The notes: generated by a model not told the origin, from the letters alone. Counted from the stretch's first letter, positions 1-11,218 are shown. The stretch: 64,000 nucleotides of DNA from Sporobolomyces roseus (GCA_016617785.1 JADILM010000001.1:4154001-4218000), one strand, 5' to 3'. Made by a program: numbers and translations.

Positions 1-1447
1 GGGTTACGGCGGAGGATGGGGAGGATGTAAGCTCAACCTTTTCTCTTTCGAAAACTCTTCAAACGATGGAAACTGACTCTCCCTTTTGATTTTGAATCTA
101 GTCGGTAGGAATCGATTCAGGAAGGAACGTTTCCGCAAGCACAAGAACAAGGCTCTCCTCGCAAAGGAACGCAGACATCGATTCAACCTCGACAAGGATC
201 AAGCCCTCGCTGCGAAGAACTACAAGGAAACCAACTTTGCTGCCGAGAAGGATCGCAAGTTCGACGACGCAAAGATCAACAAGGCCAAGATTGCAAAGAT
301 TGCAAAGGAGAAGGATTTGAGGAAGAAGTTGAGGAAGGGAGGAGATTTCTGGAAGAGGCAATTTGAGGGAGATGGTTTCGGATTGGGAGGTGGACTTTAC
401 GATGGAGGTTACTACGGAGGAGGAGGGTTCGGTGGTGATTTCGGTGGGTTTGACGGAGGTCTTTACGATGGAGGGATCGGTTACTTTGGGGGAGGACAAG
501 GTCAAAATGATGGAGAAAGTTCTCTCGGTGAGCTACCCCCCCCCCTTCTTCTCTTCTCTTCTCATTCTCATGTGGGGTCGTTACTGACTCGTATCTGAGT
601 TGAATCTAGTCGGCTCGGAGGAAGGATCGTTCTTGAAGAAACGTCAATTCGGATTCGGTGATTTCGATGGGGATCTTTACGACGGAGGTCTCTACGATGG
701 AGGTCTCGACTTCTTCGGTGCAGGAGGTGCTTCTCCTCAAACTGCTTCCGAGGGAGTTTCTCCGGAAGTTGCTGCTGAAGGAGACGAAACCGGTGAGCTC
801 TACTTCTCTCTTTGGTCTCTCTTCCTGGACTCGAGACTGATTACGCTATCTCGTGGTACTCTAGCTTCTCCTGTCGATGGTCAAGTCGAACCTGGTAAGC
901 TCAACTTTTTCTGATTCTGATTTCTCTACCGATCTGAACTGACGAGATTCGACTCTTTTCCTTAGCTTCTTCTCCCATCAACCCTCAATCCGAAGTCTCT
1001 CCCGATGTTCAACCTACTACCGAACTCTCGAAGCGTCAACTCGACGACGACGCTGCCGAGGGGGAGGATGGAGAACTTTCTCCCGATTCTGCTGGACTCG
1101 ACGACGACGATTCGGAGATGTCGCTCGAGAAACGCTCTTTCGGTCACGGAGGATTCGGCTACGGAGGAGGAGTAGGATACGGAGGATTCGGTGATTTCGG
1201 TGGACGTCGACTCAAGAAGAACTTCCGATTCCGCAACGCCAAACTCGCCAAACTCGCCGAGGTCGAAGCCGCTAGGAGGAGGAAAGCTCTCGAACACGCC
1301 AAGGTCAAGTTCAACACGAAAAAGTTCAACGAGCTCAAGTTCAAGAACCGACTTCACATCAACGAGGACGACAAGGACAAGGCTATCATCGCCAAGGATA
1401 GGAAGAACGTTGACAAGGTCAGGAAGGAAGGATCTGACTTCTTCTAG
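1..1447 (+). CDS. Secreted glycine-rich Lys-Arg-processed precursor, copy A (5' end outside window)
   Basis: This is the left copy of the gene described in full at 6213-7790. Exons read as 1-26 (partial), 102-527, 610-792, 865-894 and 966-1447, with stop TAG at 1445-1447. All four introns have GT-AG ends and interrupt codons after the first base (phase 1). The signal-peptide exon and promoter lie left of the window. The visible protein has Lys-Arg sites before QFEGDGFG, QFGFGDFD, QLDDD and SFGHGGFG, interspersed with Gly/Phe/Tyr/Asp-rich stretches, two highly basic Lys/Arg segments and an acidic segment. The coding sequence is identical to copy B as far as visible. Whether this copy is expressed cannot be judged without its promoter. 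The function is not recognised. Confidence 0.85.
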
Positions 1448-2175
1448 ATTGAGGGAGAGGGAGGGATCTTTCAGAGGGAGAGGGATTGTACAGTTTTCGT
1501 TTCTTGTAGAAATAGCTCTTCTTTTCTTTGACGATATTGAAAACCGTCCGTTCTTTTCTTCTCTTTCTCTCTTCGTCTCTGAGAGGGACGAGCTTGAGAG
1601 CTTCTCGAGAGTGCTTGTGGAATAAGCGAGTTCGAGTTCTTCGCTCGAAACTCACAATTTTGAGGGAAACGTTGCCTAGAGAGTGATGGATCGTGAGAGT
1701 GCAGCCTTGAGATTCTAAGATTACGAACCTGGACGAGAAGTGATTGAACCTGCTTCTTCGTCTGAAATCTCGACAAGCTTTCTCCTTTCTTTCTCTCCGC
1801 TATGATTCCCCTACCTCTTCATTTTTCGGAGGTGCTTGATAGGACACAAGAACCTAGCGTGAGAAGTCTTCCTCCCTCTCTGGACAGACTGTGAGGGCTC
1901 GGGTTCTCGTGAAATCGATTCATTGAGGATTCGAAAGAATCGAGCTCAAGGCGTTTCATCCTTGATTCTCTTCCAGAAGAGATTGAACCTCACCTTGTCT
2001 GTAGAGCAGCTTATAGAGACATAGAGGTCAAGGTGAGCGACTGCCAACCTTTTCTGGATGCAAGGTCAGACCGTGGTAGCGATTCCTTGCGAGCGAGATT
2101 CTCGAAATCTCGCAAATTACTCTGCACCGTTGTATACCGAGCGCACTCCAGCGTAAGCAGGCAATCTTACGATAG
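1..2175 (+). repeat. Left arm of a large inverted repeat
   Basis: Bases 1-2175 match the reverse complement of 5485-7659, with position p pairing with 7660-p. All reading frames translate identically in both arms, and a run of ten C at 536-545 is mirrored by ten G at 7115-7124, so divergence is close to zero. Identity breaks exactly at 2176 (G here, where the other arm predicts A). The arm runs off the left window edge, so its full length is unknown. It carries the precursor gene to 1447. Bases 1448-2175 are its 3' flank, with no supported second gene; the ORFs there are short and unlike anything known. Confidence 0.95.
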
Positions 2176-5100
2176 GGATGCTCGGTCACTGCTCCAGTCT
2201 ACTCGGATCTCAGTGAAAGAAGCTGATTCGATTCCTGCTTACGAAGGAGACTCGAGACAGTCATGCTCTGCTCTGCGTTCTCCGTGATACAAAGTGCATT
2301 CGGCAATCGTCGTTTAGTCTCGTGCTCAATATCTCGAGAGCACAGTCGTCGGCGTCAAGCTATGGAAGACCTTTCCCCCTTCGCTTTCCCTTTCTCAAGG
2401 CATTGTGCTGTTCGAGTCTATTCCCGTTGCTCGAGATCTGCAAAGCTGGCAACTCGAGAGCAGCGGTATGAAATTTGCCTCAATCGAAGTGGCTCGACTC
2501 TGAAACAACTCGATCGAATACCACAAACGAGCGGAAACATCGAAACGCACTACACTCGAATCTGAGGGTGTCGTCTAGAGGGACGACCCAAGCATCATCC
2601 TGTGCAGATCAGAGAGAGATAGTGTATCAACGCTGCGCTAGAGAACCAGGAATGAAGGAGCCGAGTTGAGCGAGGGAAATTCGAGAATTAGGCGCAGAGC
2701 GAGAGGTAAAGGCCGGGCGTGAAGGGACAAGCATTACTCAGTCGAGCAGTCTTATATGTACACCAGAAAGCTGAAGTTTTCGAAGAGAGCGATGTGATGA
2801 GACATCGAGAGATCGTCGGGAGTTTGCGAGAAAAACTTCCAACTCAAATTCAGACTTTGCATGCCTACAACTACACGCTCTCGACTACTTCGAGGTACCA
2901 AGCTAAGCAGGACCGCCATCAAGTAAACTCGCAAGCTTCGGTATTAGGGTTTGATCGTGACGAGCGATCAAACTTCTGAAACTTCCGTCTTCTGTGATTA
3001 AACCTTTCCCCAATTTCGATCCTCCACCTTGTTCTGATCAGCTCTTCTCCTACAGTACATTTAGGAGCCCGCAGATCACGTCCGACGATCACCCTACAAA
3101 AGCCGCCTCTATCCCTTCTCCCTCGTCTCTTCCCTCCAAACCCTCTTCTTTCAGCTCATTCACCCAATTCTGATTCCAAGCTTTCATAGGATGGGGTACG
3201 ACGGATAGGGAGCGATGTGCGTGAGATTAGGGTGCAGTTGGGTAGATGGGGCGAGAGTCGAGAAGTGCCGAGAAGAGCGAGGAGTAAAAGGTGAGGCGGT
3301 CGGGAAGGATCAAGAGGTGGATGAGTCGAGCTGGAGTGATCTGATGTTGGAAGAGCGCAGCCTTGAGGATCTTCCTTCAGCCACCACGCTCAGTCCACCT
3401 CATTCCCCTCAAATCTCTTCCGACCTTGTTTCGTTCTCCCCTCGTTCCGTCTTTCGTCTCCGCTCCCAATCGGCTCGACCTTGCTCAGACACGCTTCAGG
3501 CGCCTGGAAATATCGGGTTTTACTGCTCCAATATTCCCTTCAGTCATCTCCCTCCTCCGGCCTGATGACTTTGCTCAGATTCGTGCTCCTCCTCGTTTCG
3601 ACTTTCGTATCGCTCGCGCTCCTCTGGTGTCGCCCTCCTCCGCTCTTCGACAATTACAGACGCTGTTATCGGCTCTGGTTATGAGCGGAGAGATATGAAG
3701 CTGGACTTACAAAGGGAAGTGTTGTCAAGGTTCGAGTTACGGGAGGAAGACTGGTTGATCCCATCTTCTACAGGTACTCGGTACATGGTATAGTCGGATA
3801 AGGAGGTCATATTAGTGGACGTCGGTGGGTGGGAAACAGGGTGGGTAGTGGGAGGAGCGGGATGAAGAGACGGATGCGAAACTTCGTTGGGTTCTTCCGG
3901 TGGACTCGGTTGTTGTTGGACGAGCGAGCGAGAGCTGCTCATCTGGAGGAGCTTGAGAGTAGAGCAAAAGATGAAGTGGCGAGATCTAGCGAGTAGTGGA
4001 GGAGATCAAGGTTGACGAGAAACAAGATTTCGAGATGCAGCAAACTGTCGAAGGGTCATCAATATTCTCTTCTTCCTCACTCTCCTCTCACCGCATACTA
4101 CTCCATGACCGCGAACCCGAAGCACTCCGGACTCTATCAGCTCGATATCGCCAATTCCTCGTCCCCGGAACTTCTCCCTCACTTTCCCTCCTCGACTGCA
4201 ATCTTCAGCCCTCTCTTTCGCTCTCTATCTCACCTTACTCCAGCTACACCCGCATTCAGAGCTACCATCGCCTACCCTGCTTTCAAACTACGCCACTCAG
4301 CCTCCTACGACCTTTCCTCCGTTCCCTCGCAACTCGCTCGACCTTCATCATTCCTCCTCCATTCGTCTGTCCTCCAGGTTCCGATTGAAGCGCTCAATAA
4401 GCTCTCAACTAGCCGACTATGCATTCATGGACTGACGGAATTCGCGAGAAAGGTCTCAGGGGAGAGGAGGTTCAGGAAGGCCCGTCGGAACCAACAGCAG
4501 AGGTTGAATCTGGGGTGCACCTTGTGGACAGGAACTCGTCCCGATCGTCAGTACTGTATTCGACCTCTCGGCTTCACCACTGAGTCAACAGGAGGCGGGA
4601 GAGAAGAGGAAGCAGGACCTTCGAGGGAAAACGAATACTTTCGATCGATTCGAGCGCTCACTATCCCTACGGCTCTGGACATGCTCAGATCTTAAGCAAT
4701 AGCTTTGCTCTTGCTTCGTCTATGACTGCCGGGAGTGCCGACCCTTCTCTCACTAGACTGCCCTTTTACCCTCGTTGCGAGGCTCGATCGATCATCATCG
4801 CGCGCTCTCTGCCTCGCTTCGCTGTTTTGCTGCTTTTCCGCTTCGAGTCCTCGCCTCTGACTCTCTACTACAGCGACCTCATTCGGCAGGGTAGCTCAAG
4901 ACCTAGCTCTTTCGCATCCCCGATCTTTGAATCTCCCACCATCACTCAAGTCGCCGATTTGCTCTTCGCTGCACACTGTACCCCAAGACATACTGCAATT
5001 TGCGCTTGGTTCTGATTGGGCGTCATGCGTACAAAGAGCTCGAAAAGTCGCGAGTTCTCTCGACGAAGTTTCGACTTAACCTCGCTCAGCTTGACAAAGC

Positions 5101-5484
5101 TTTCTTTTCGCTTCGCTGCAGCTCGTACGATTGCGAAGCTATTTCTCATGTTGCGAGCGCGGTCAAATCATGGTATATCAGTCGAATCTCAGTGAAACGA
5201 CTTCGAGTTAAGCTGTTTCTCAAATCTCGCTTCGATCACTCGACGAAGTTCACGAGAGGTGCGCTGTATAGAGCACTTAGATCTTGTCTCAAGCTCATGT
5301 CAGCCGAGCATCGATAGGAGGGAAGACTCGACAAACGAAAAGATTATGAATCGAAACCGAGTCGAGTTCGATTCGGTGCATCAGAGATACGCCGAAGCTC
5401 AACCTCGACACATACAGAGAGAGTTTACTCCGAGGGATCTTCCCGCTCCCGAGAGACCCATCGAGTCTCGTCGTGGGTGTTGTT
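2176..5484. other. Single-copy spacer of the inverted repeat, no convincing gene
   Basis: This is the 3.3 kb between the two arms; the symmetry centre is at 3830. I see no ORF with a recognisable domain, consistent codon bias or clear intron chain. The longest frames (about 60-230 codons) overlap one another and mostly begin with non-ATG codons. The stretch 3565-3996 keeps one frame with two internal stops and is listed separately. Base composition shifts between TC-rich and GA-rich patches. There is no transposase, terminal repeat or tRNA that would explain the duplication. Confidence 0.6.
3565..3996 (+). pseudogene. Possible decayed small membrane-protein gene
   Basis: One frame stays aligned from an ATG at 3565 to TAG at 3994-3996 and is interrupted only by TGA (3682-3684) and TAA (3799-3801). 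It opens with a strongly hydrophobic segment (MTLLRFVLLLVSTFVSLALL) like a signal anchor. It ends in a basic-aromatic segment and an acidic/basic helix-like tail (LLLDERARAAHLEELESRAK). The two stops could be lost by weak introns (gttatg...ctacag and gtatag...attag), but these sites are poor. I recognise no family. It may equally be chance open frame in GA-rich DNA. Confidence 0.2.
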
Positions 5485-7659
5485 CTATCGTAAGATTGCC
5501 TGCTTACGCTGGAGTGCGCTCGGTATACAACGGTGCAGAGTAATTTGCGAGATTTCGAGAATCTCGCTCGCAAGGAATCGCTACCACGGTCTGACCTTGC
5601 ATCCAGAAAAGGTTGGCAGTCGCTCACCTTGACCTCTATGTCTCTATAAGCTGCTCTACAGACAAGGTGAGGTTCAATCTCTTCTGGAAGAGAATCAAGG
5701 ATGAAACGCCTTGAGCTCGATTCTTTCGAATCCTCAATGAATCGATTTCACGAGAACCCGAGCCCTCACAGTCTGTCCAGAGAGGGAGGAAGACTTCTCA
5801 CGCTAGGTTCTTGTGTCCTATCAAGCACCTCCGAAAAATGAAGAGGTAGGGGAATCATAGCGGAGAGAAAGAAAGGAGAAAGCTTGTCGAGATTTCAGAC
5901 GAAGAAGCAGGTTCAATCACTTCTCGTCCAGGTTCGTAATCTTAGAATCTCAAGGCTGCACTCTCACGATCCATCACTCTCTAGGCAACGTTTCCCTCAA
6001 AATTGTGAGTTTCGAGCGAAGAACTCGAACTCGCTTATTCCACAAGCACTCTCGAGAAGCTCTCAAGCTCGTCCCTCTCAGAGACGAAGAGAGAAAGAGA
6101 AGAAAAGAACGGACGGTTTTCAATATCGTCAAAGAAAAGAAGAGCTATTTCTACAAGAAACGAAAACTGTACAATCCCTCTCCCTCTGAAAGATCCCTCC
6201 CTCTCCCTCAATCTAGAAGAAGTCAGATCCTTCCTTCCTGACCTTGTCAACGTTCTTCCTATCCTTGGCGATGATAGCCTTGTCCTTGTCGTCCTCGTTG
6301 ATGTGAAGTCGGTTCTTGAACTTGAGCTCGTTGAACTTTTTCGTGTTGAACTTGACCTTGGCGTGTTCGAGAGCTTTCCTCCTCCTAGCGGCTTCGACCT
6401 CGGCGAGTTTGGCGAGTTTGGCGTTGCGGAATCGGAAGTTCTTCTTGAGTCGACGTCCACCGAAATCACCGAATCCTCCGTATCCTACTCCTCCTCCGTA
6501 GCCGAATCCTCCGTGACCGAAAGAGCGTTTCTCGAGCGACATCTCCGAATCGTCGTCGTCGAGTCCAGCAGAATCGGGAGAAAGTTCTCCATCCTCCCCC
6601 TCGGCAGCGTCGTCGTCGAGTTGACGCTTCGAGAGTTCGGTAGTAGGTTGAACATCGGGAGAGACTTCGGATTGAGGGTTGATGGGAGAAGAAGCTAAGG
6701 AAAAGAGTCGAATCTCGTCAGTTCAGATCGGTAGAGAAATCAGAATCAGAAAAAGTTGAGCTTACCAGGTTCGACTTGACCATCGACAGGAGAAGCTAGA
6801 GTACCACGAGATAGCGTAATCAGTCTCGAGTCCAGGAAGAGAGACCAAAGAGAGAAGTAGAGCTCACCGGTTTCGTCTCCTTCAGCAGCAACTTCCGGAG
6901 AAACTCCCTCGGAAGCAGTTTGAGGAGAAGCACCTCCTGCACCGAAGAAGTCGAGACCTCCATCGTAGAGACCTCCGTCGTAAAGATCCCCATCGAAATC
7001 ACCGAATCCGAATTGACGTTTCTTCAAGAACGATCCTTCCTCCGAGCCGACTAGATTCAACTCAGATACGAGTCAGTAACGACCCCACATGAGAATGAGA
7101 AGAGAAGAGAAGAAGGGGGGGGGGTAGCTCACCGAGAGAACTTTCTCCATCATTTTGACCTTGTCCTCCCCCAAAGTAACCGATCCCTCCATCGTAAAGA
7201 CCTCCGTCAAACCCACCGAAATCACCACCGAACCCTCCTCCTCCGTAGTAACCTCCATCGTAAAGTCCACCTCCCAATCCGAAACCATCTCCCTCAAATT
7301 GCCTCTTCCAGAAATCTCCTCCCTTCCTCAACTTCTTCCTCAAATCCTTCTCCTTTGCAATCTTTGCAATCTTGGCCTTGTTGATCTTTGCGTCGTCGAA
7401 CTTGCGATCCTTCTCGGCAGCAAAGTTGGTTTCCTTGTAGTTCTTCGCAGCGAGGGCTTGATCCTTGTCGAGGTTGAATCGATGTCTGCGTTCCTTTGCG
7501 AGGAGAGCCTTGTTCTTGTGCTTGCGGAAACGTTCCTTCCTGAATCGATTCCTACCGACTAGATTCAAAATCAAAAGGGAGAGTCAGTTTCCATCGTTTG
7601 AAGAGTTTTCGAAAGAGAAAAGGTTGAGCTTACATCCTCCCCATCCTCCGCCGTAACCC
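5485..7659 (-). repeat. Right arm of the large inverted repeat
   Basis: This is the reverse-complement partner of 1-2175. The inner boundary is at 5485, where identity stops. The outer boundary cannot be seen because the partner of 7660 lies left of the window; the repeat may extend further right into the promoter region. The arm contains most of copy B of the precursor gene (6213-7659). Bases 5485-6212 are its 3' flank and hold no further supported gene. Confidence 0.95.
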
Positions 7660-7790
7660 AATCCGATTCCTCCATATCCCAATCCACGTTTCCCAACCTC
7701 TTGAGTAGTAGTTGAAGGAGTAGAGGGAGTAGGAGAGGCGAAAGCGAGAGGAGTGAGTGCGAGGAGTGAGATCAAGGTTGAAGAGATCAT
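6213..7790 (-). CDS. Secreted glycine-rich Lys-Arg-processed precursor, copy B (complete)
   Basis: Five exons (7790-7634, 7558-7133, 7050-6868, 6795-6766, 6694-6213) give 425 aa. All introns are phase 1, so the three internal exons are symmetric modules. Residues 1-18 (MISSTLISLLALTPLAFA) form a signal peptide, followed by a Pro/Ser/Thr linker. Five Lys-Arg dibasic sites (in contexts GKR, WKR, KKR, SKR, EKR), the pattern cut by the Golgi protease Kex2, precede segments such as GLGYGGIGLGYGG, QFEGDGFGLGG, QFGFGDFDGD and SFGHGGFGYGGG. Two very basic Lys/Arg-rich segments (encoded by exon 2 and the end of exon 5) and an Asp/Glu stretch separate them. Codon choice is strongly biased (AAG, CTC, GAG, TTC), suggesting high expression. 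It resembles Kex2-processed secreted peptide precursors in general architecture only; no specific family is recognised. Confidence 0.85.
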
Positions 7791-7873
7791 TGCTTGTTCT
7801 TGCTTGCTTGTTGTTGTCGAGGAGAAAAGTTGAAGTGAGGAGGGAGAGAGAAGGTTGTCGAGTGTAGGAAGTG

Positions 7874-7893
7874 GAGAGAGAGAGAGAGAGAGA
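7874..7893. repeat. (GA)10 microsatellite in the leader of precursor copy B
   Basis: A perfect GA run of about 20 nt lies 84-103 bases upstream of the ATG at 7790. On the sense (minus) strand it is a TC tract, part of a pyrimidine-rich leader of the kind common before well-expressed fungal genes. Confidence 0.9.
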
Positions 7894-7936
7894 AGTGATG
7901 AGAAGGGAAGAAAGAGATGAGAGGGAGAGACCAGAA

Positions 7937-7942
7937 TTTATA
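7937..7942 (-). promoter_or_regulatory. TATA box for precursor copy B
   Basis: The minus strand reads TATAAATT about 150 bases upstream of the ATG at 7790. It is followed by a long TC-rich leader, a plausible core promoter for a strongly expressed gene. Most other genes in the window lack so clear a TATA box. Confidence 0.55.
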
Positions 7943-8426
7943 CCCTCGGGCCAAAGACAGTGGTACGAATCGAAGAGCTTGGCTTGAGATGACCCAGAGG
8001 GGGAGAGGGCAGGAAGAGAGAGGGAGAGGAAGGAGATCCTGACATCGAATTGGATTTTTGAGCGTTCTCGAGGTAGCCACCATAGTCGCGAAGAGGCGTA
8101 GAGTGTATAGCGAGATAGCGAGGAGAGATCGTGAACCTCATCGAGTCGCTCACAGCAGGAGCGGGCATTGGACAAGCGAGATCAAGACTTTCGTCGCAGT
8201 TCAATCGTTTTCGTCAGTTTCGTTTCGAAACTACTATATCAAGGACATGTGAGGCCGTCACTGCTGACAATCGTAGAGGGTAAGTAGGACAAGTAGGAGG
8301 TAAGTTAAGGTAGAAGAGAGCTCACCATCTCCTGTGTCATCGGTCGACTACAAGGTAAACCACCACCTCGACATCGCAAGATTCACGATGAGGAGTGTCC
8401 TATTCCTGCTCCTTCAGCAGACTGAT

Positions 8427-8888
8427 TCAGGCGTCGAACCTAGAGTCAGACAACCACAGATCCCTCGATTGAGATATCCATATCCAACCCTCTTCTCCCT
8501 CATAGTCGAATATCCCATTTCCTCCTCCCCTCAAGGTCCATCCGTACCAATCTCCTTCCCATCCTTTGACTCTGCGTGTGTCACTCGTCGTCGATTTCAG
8601 ATCCATCTCCTCGCGAACCGTCTCGACAGCCGAGTTGACCTTCGACTCGTCGGAGTAGTGATCTTTCTTGAGCGTGAAGCTGTTGTCCGAAGAGTTCTGC
8701 GCAACGGGGACTCTATCCTCATCGAAATGAGAGATTATAGCTGCTGTGAGCGCTGATTTGATGATCCTCTGGAGTTCCCTAGTCCGACTATGGATCATTC
8801 GAAGCGGAATAGTCAGTTTTCGATCGTTTTGAGCGAGAAAGAGACGGGAGGAAGACTCACACCTGCTGTCATCCCGCACTCGACACAT
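8427..8888 (-). CDS. Small hypothetical protein, two exons
   Basis: An ATG at 8888 opens a 26-nt exon (8888-8863), followed by an intron (gtgtga...atag) and a second exon 8787-8427; together they encode 128 aa. The middle is hydrophilic (HFDEDRVPVAQN). The C-terminal part is rich in Trp and Gly (GWEGDWYGWTLRGGG, EGWIWISQSRDLW), which is unlike random sequence and is the main reason to accept it. There is no signal peptide or membrane segment and I recognise no family. The start is uncertain because exon 1 is so short. Confidence 0.4.
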   Translation of the reverse strand: MCRVRDDSRCESSSRLFLAQNDRKLTIPLRMIHSRTRELQRIIKSALTAAIISHFDEDRVPVAQNSSDNSFTLKKDHYSDESKVNSAVETVREEMDLKSTTSDTRRVKGWEGDWYGWTLRGGGNGIFDYEGEEGWIWISQSRDLWLSDSRFDA

Positions 8889-11218
8889 GCTCTAGTACTC
8901 CATACTCGTTCCCACATTGACTGCTTGTCGAAGCCTGTGTCGGATTGTCAGCCCCGAGCAAAATCAAGAGAAGCGAGGGCAAGCATTGCGAAAAGAACGC
9001 GCAAAAGCGAGAAGTTCAGGGCAACTGGAGCAGTGTACGCACTATATAACACCCAATAGCAGTTCCACACACGCAGAGAGGGGAGCAATCATGCCCCGAT
9101 AATCCCTGAACAATTAGTTGAGTGAATTCGATCGGTATCCCAAGCGAGCCCGAACCTGACGTGTACCACATCTAGTACTATATTACGGCCTATATCTCAT
9201 AATACCTGTACTCCTGGAAGTCGTCGAGGCGTGTAGAGAGAGCAGGAGGAGGAAAGGGAAGTGACGTGAAGGTTGCTTCATCTTGTGGAGAGAAAGAGAG
9301 CGTGGTAGGTTCGTAGTCGATGTTAGTGACTGTGTGAGAGCTATTTGAGGTGTATGAGATGAGCCGGGCAAAGTAGAGTGAGAGTGTCGGAAGTCGAAAG
9401 GGTGAAAGGTTCGAAAGCAAAAGGGAGAAAAATCTCACCAAGTCGTCGACTCAAAACTTTTCATCTCGCAATTCCTCGAAAGACTAGTCGTGATTCGGAG
9501 AACGAAAAATACGAATTGAGCGAACGAGAAAGTAGAACGATCGGAAACAGATTGGCGTCTTTGTCGTCGTTCGAATTCGCTTTCTTTCGCACAGAGGGTT
9601 CTTTTACTTCCAATCCGTTCATGTTCCGTTGGTGAGTGACGCTAGATCGATGACAATAAGTGACGATATCCATATGAGGGCTGACATTTCGAGCGAGGGA
9701 AGGTACACTCTGCGACAGAGGCCTCTCGCAGACAAAGTTTCGCAGATTCAATTCGAGGTCGAGTCGTTGCAAGTCGGATCTAGGATGTCAATGGGCCAAG
9801 TCGGTGGTGCGAGCAAGTTGGATCGTATTAGGTGCCGACTATGTAAAAGCTATGAACAGATTACATCGAGCGGTTAGACGTGAATGGTTTCAAAAACGAC
9901 TGTTGCGAAATCGTCGACCGAGTGATCGCAGTTTGACATTCATGCTCCACGTCCCCAATAGCGAGTAAGGCAGTGTGTATATGACTACGATACGCACAAC
10001 AAGAGAGAGCAGAACCGGGCGAGTCGAGAGACAAATGCCTTGACCTCGCGATTCGAAACCTTTGCAATTGTGAAAGTTTGATCGCACAAACCAGTGCTCT
10101 TCTTTACCGGCAGTGATAGAGATGACTTTTCAAGTGAGCTACATTGCAAGTTGTATAGTCTCAAAAGAAAGAAGTGTCCTCACCCTCGAGTCGAGTTTGA
10201 TGAAAAGAGAGCGCTCTCGTTTTCCACACCATCTTCTCTTCTCGACTTTGTCGTACCTATGCCCGGTAATTGACGACGATGAAGAGTAGTTGACCAAAAC
10301 AATCAAGTGCAGCAGTAACCAAAAAAAAATTGGAAGTTCCGTAGAACTGTTTCCTCTTTACTCGCTAGGAATAAGGAGATTGTGTGTCAATGAAGGGTGA
10401 TCGTAGAAAGAAAGTCTGAGAATAGCGGCGATACTTAATAAGTCCAATACAATAAACTTGTTCTCTTTCTCTTGCCAACCCGTTGCGATTAACTTGCAGA
10501 GTTACGCCCAATGAAGGGGGTGAGAATCGAGAAGTGGCGACTGATTGTGAACGGCCAAGCGAGATTCGAACGCGCGAGTGACCCGCGGTGAGCACAAAAA
10601 AAATGCGTTCTCTTCCCGCCTGCCATTCACCCCGCGCCAAAATTCTCTATACTTCCTTCGAGACTTTCTACCTCGCCACGCCCTCCGACTTTCCCTGGTC
10701 AGGAGCGAGTGTCGCACTTGTTCTGTCAAGGAAGCGGGTACAAAACCTCGACTGCCGTCGAGCGAATCCGTATTCCGATGGATGTCTACTACCGCTCGCA
10801 AATCCAGTCGCTGCTTTCAACCCTCAAACTTTCCGACGCGTTGCCAAAGCGCGTCCATTTTCGTTAGTCGTGTTCGAAATCCACAAGCGCGTTCGAGCAG
10901 AGCAGATTTGCGAGATTCTGAGTCAGCGAAATTGCGCCTTCGTTGCCAAAACTTCGCACTTGCTGACATCTTTCTCTCTCTCCTATTCGTCACTCTCCCC
11001 TCTCCACTTCCTCGCCCTCTCCACTTCCTCGCCCTCTCACGACTCACTCTCTCTCTCGAATCGCACTCTCAATCGCTCACCAGCGTCCGGACAGTCATCT
11101 TCCGCCAAATTCCCTAGAAGCCCCACAAACTTCTCTACCCTTCGGTTCCTTTCTTACCCCTTCCTTTCGTTCGATTTCCAACAAACGACTGCTGGACATC
11201 TCTCTTCCACATCACAAC
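8889..11218. other. Long gene-poor stretch, no supported gene
   Basis: This 2.3 kb holds only short, overlapping frames without recognisable domains or a consistent intron pattern. It contains an A9 run near 10321, an AT-richer patch around 10260-10480, and from about 10970 a strongly TC-rich tract that is probably promoter and leader of the gene at 11219. Within that tract an 18-bp unit (ccctctccacttcctcgc) occurs twice in tandem at about 10998-11034. Confidence 0.5.

Noticed and set aside
4012..4695. 227-codon plus-strand frame in the spacer
   Set aside because: It starts at a non-ATG codon, is Ser/Leu/Arg-rich low-information sequence, overlaps another frame, and has no recognisable motif.
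2176..5484. Transposable element causing the palindrome
   Set aside because: No transposase, reverse transcriptase, target-site duplication or terminal repeat could be read in the spacer.
7155..7562. 135-codon frame antisense to the precursor gene (also at 98-505)
   Set aside because: It mirrors the strongly codon-biased precursor exon on the other strand and has no independent features.
1..7790. Mating-type pheromone locus, because inverted repeats can flank pheromone genes in basidiomycetes
   Set aside because: The precursor is long, has a classical signal peptide and Lys-Arg sites and ends in GSDFF rather than a CAAX box; no receptor or homeodomain gene is nearby.
10501..10640. Minus-strand tRNA-like T-arm (gttcgaatc) near 10575
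   Set aside because: The stem around the loop has a mismatch and no matching acceptor 5' strand, D-arm or anticodon arm is found upstream.
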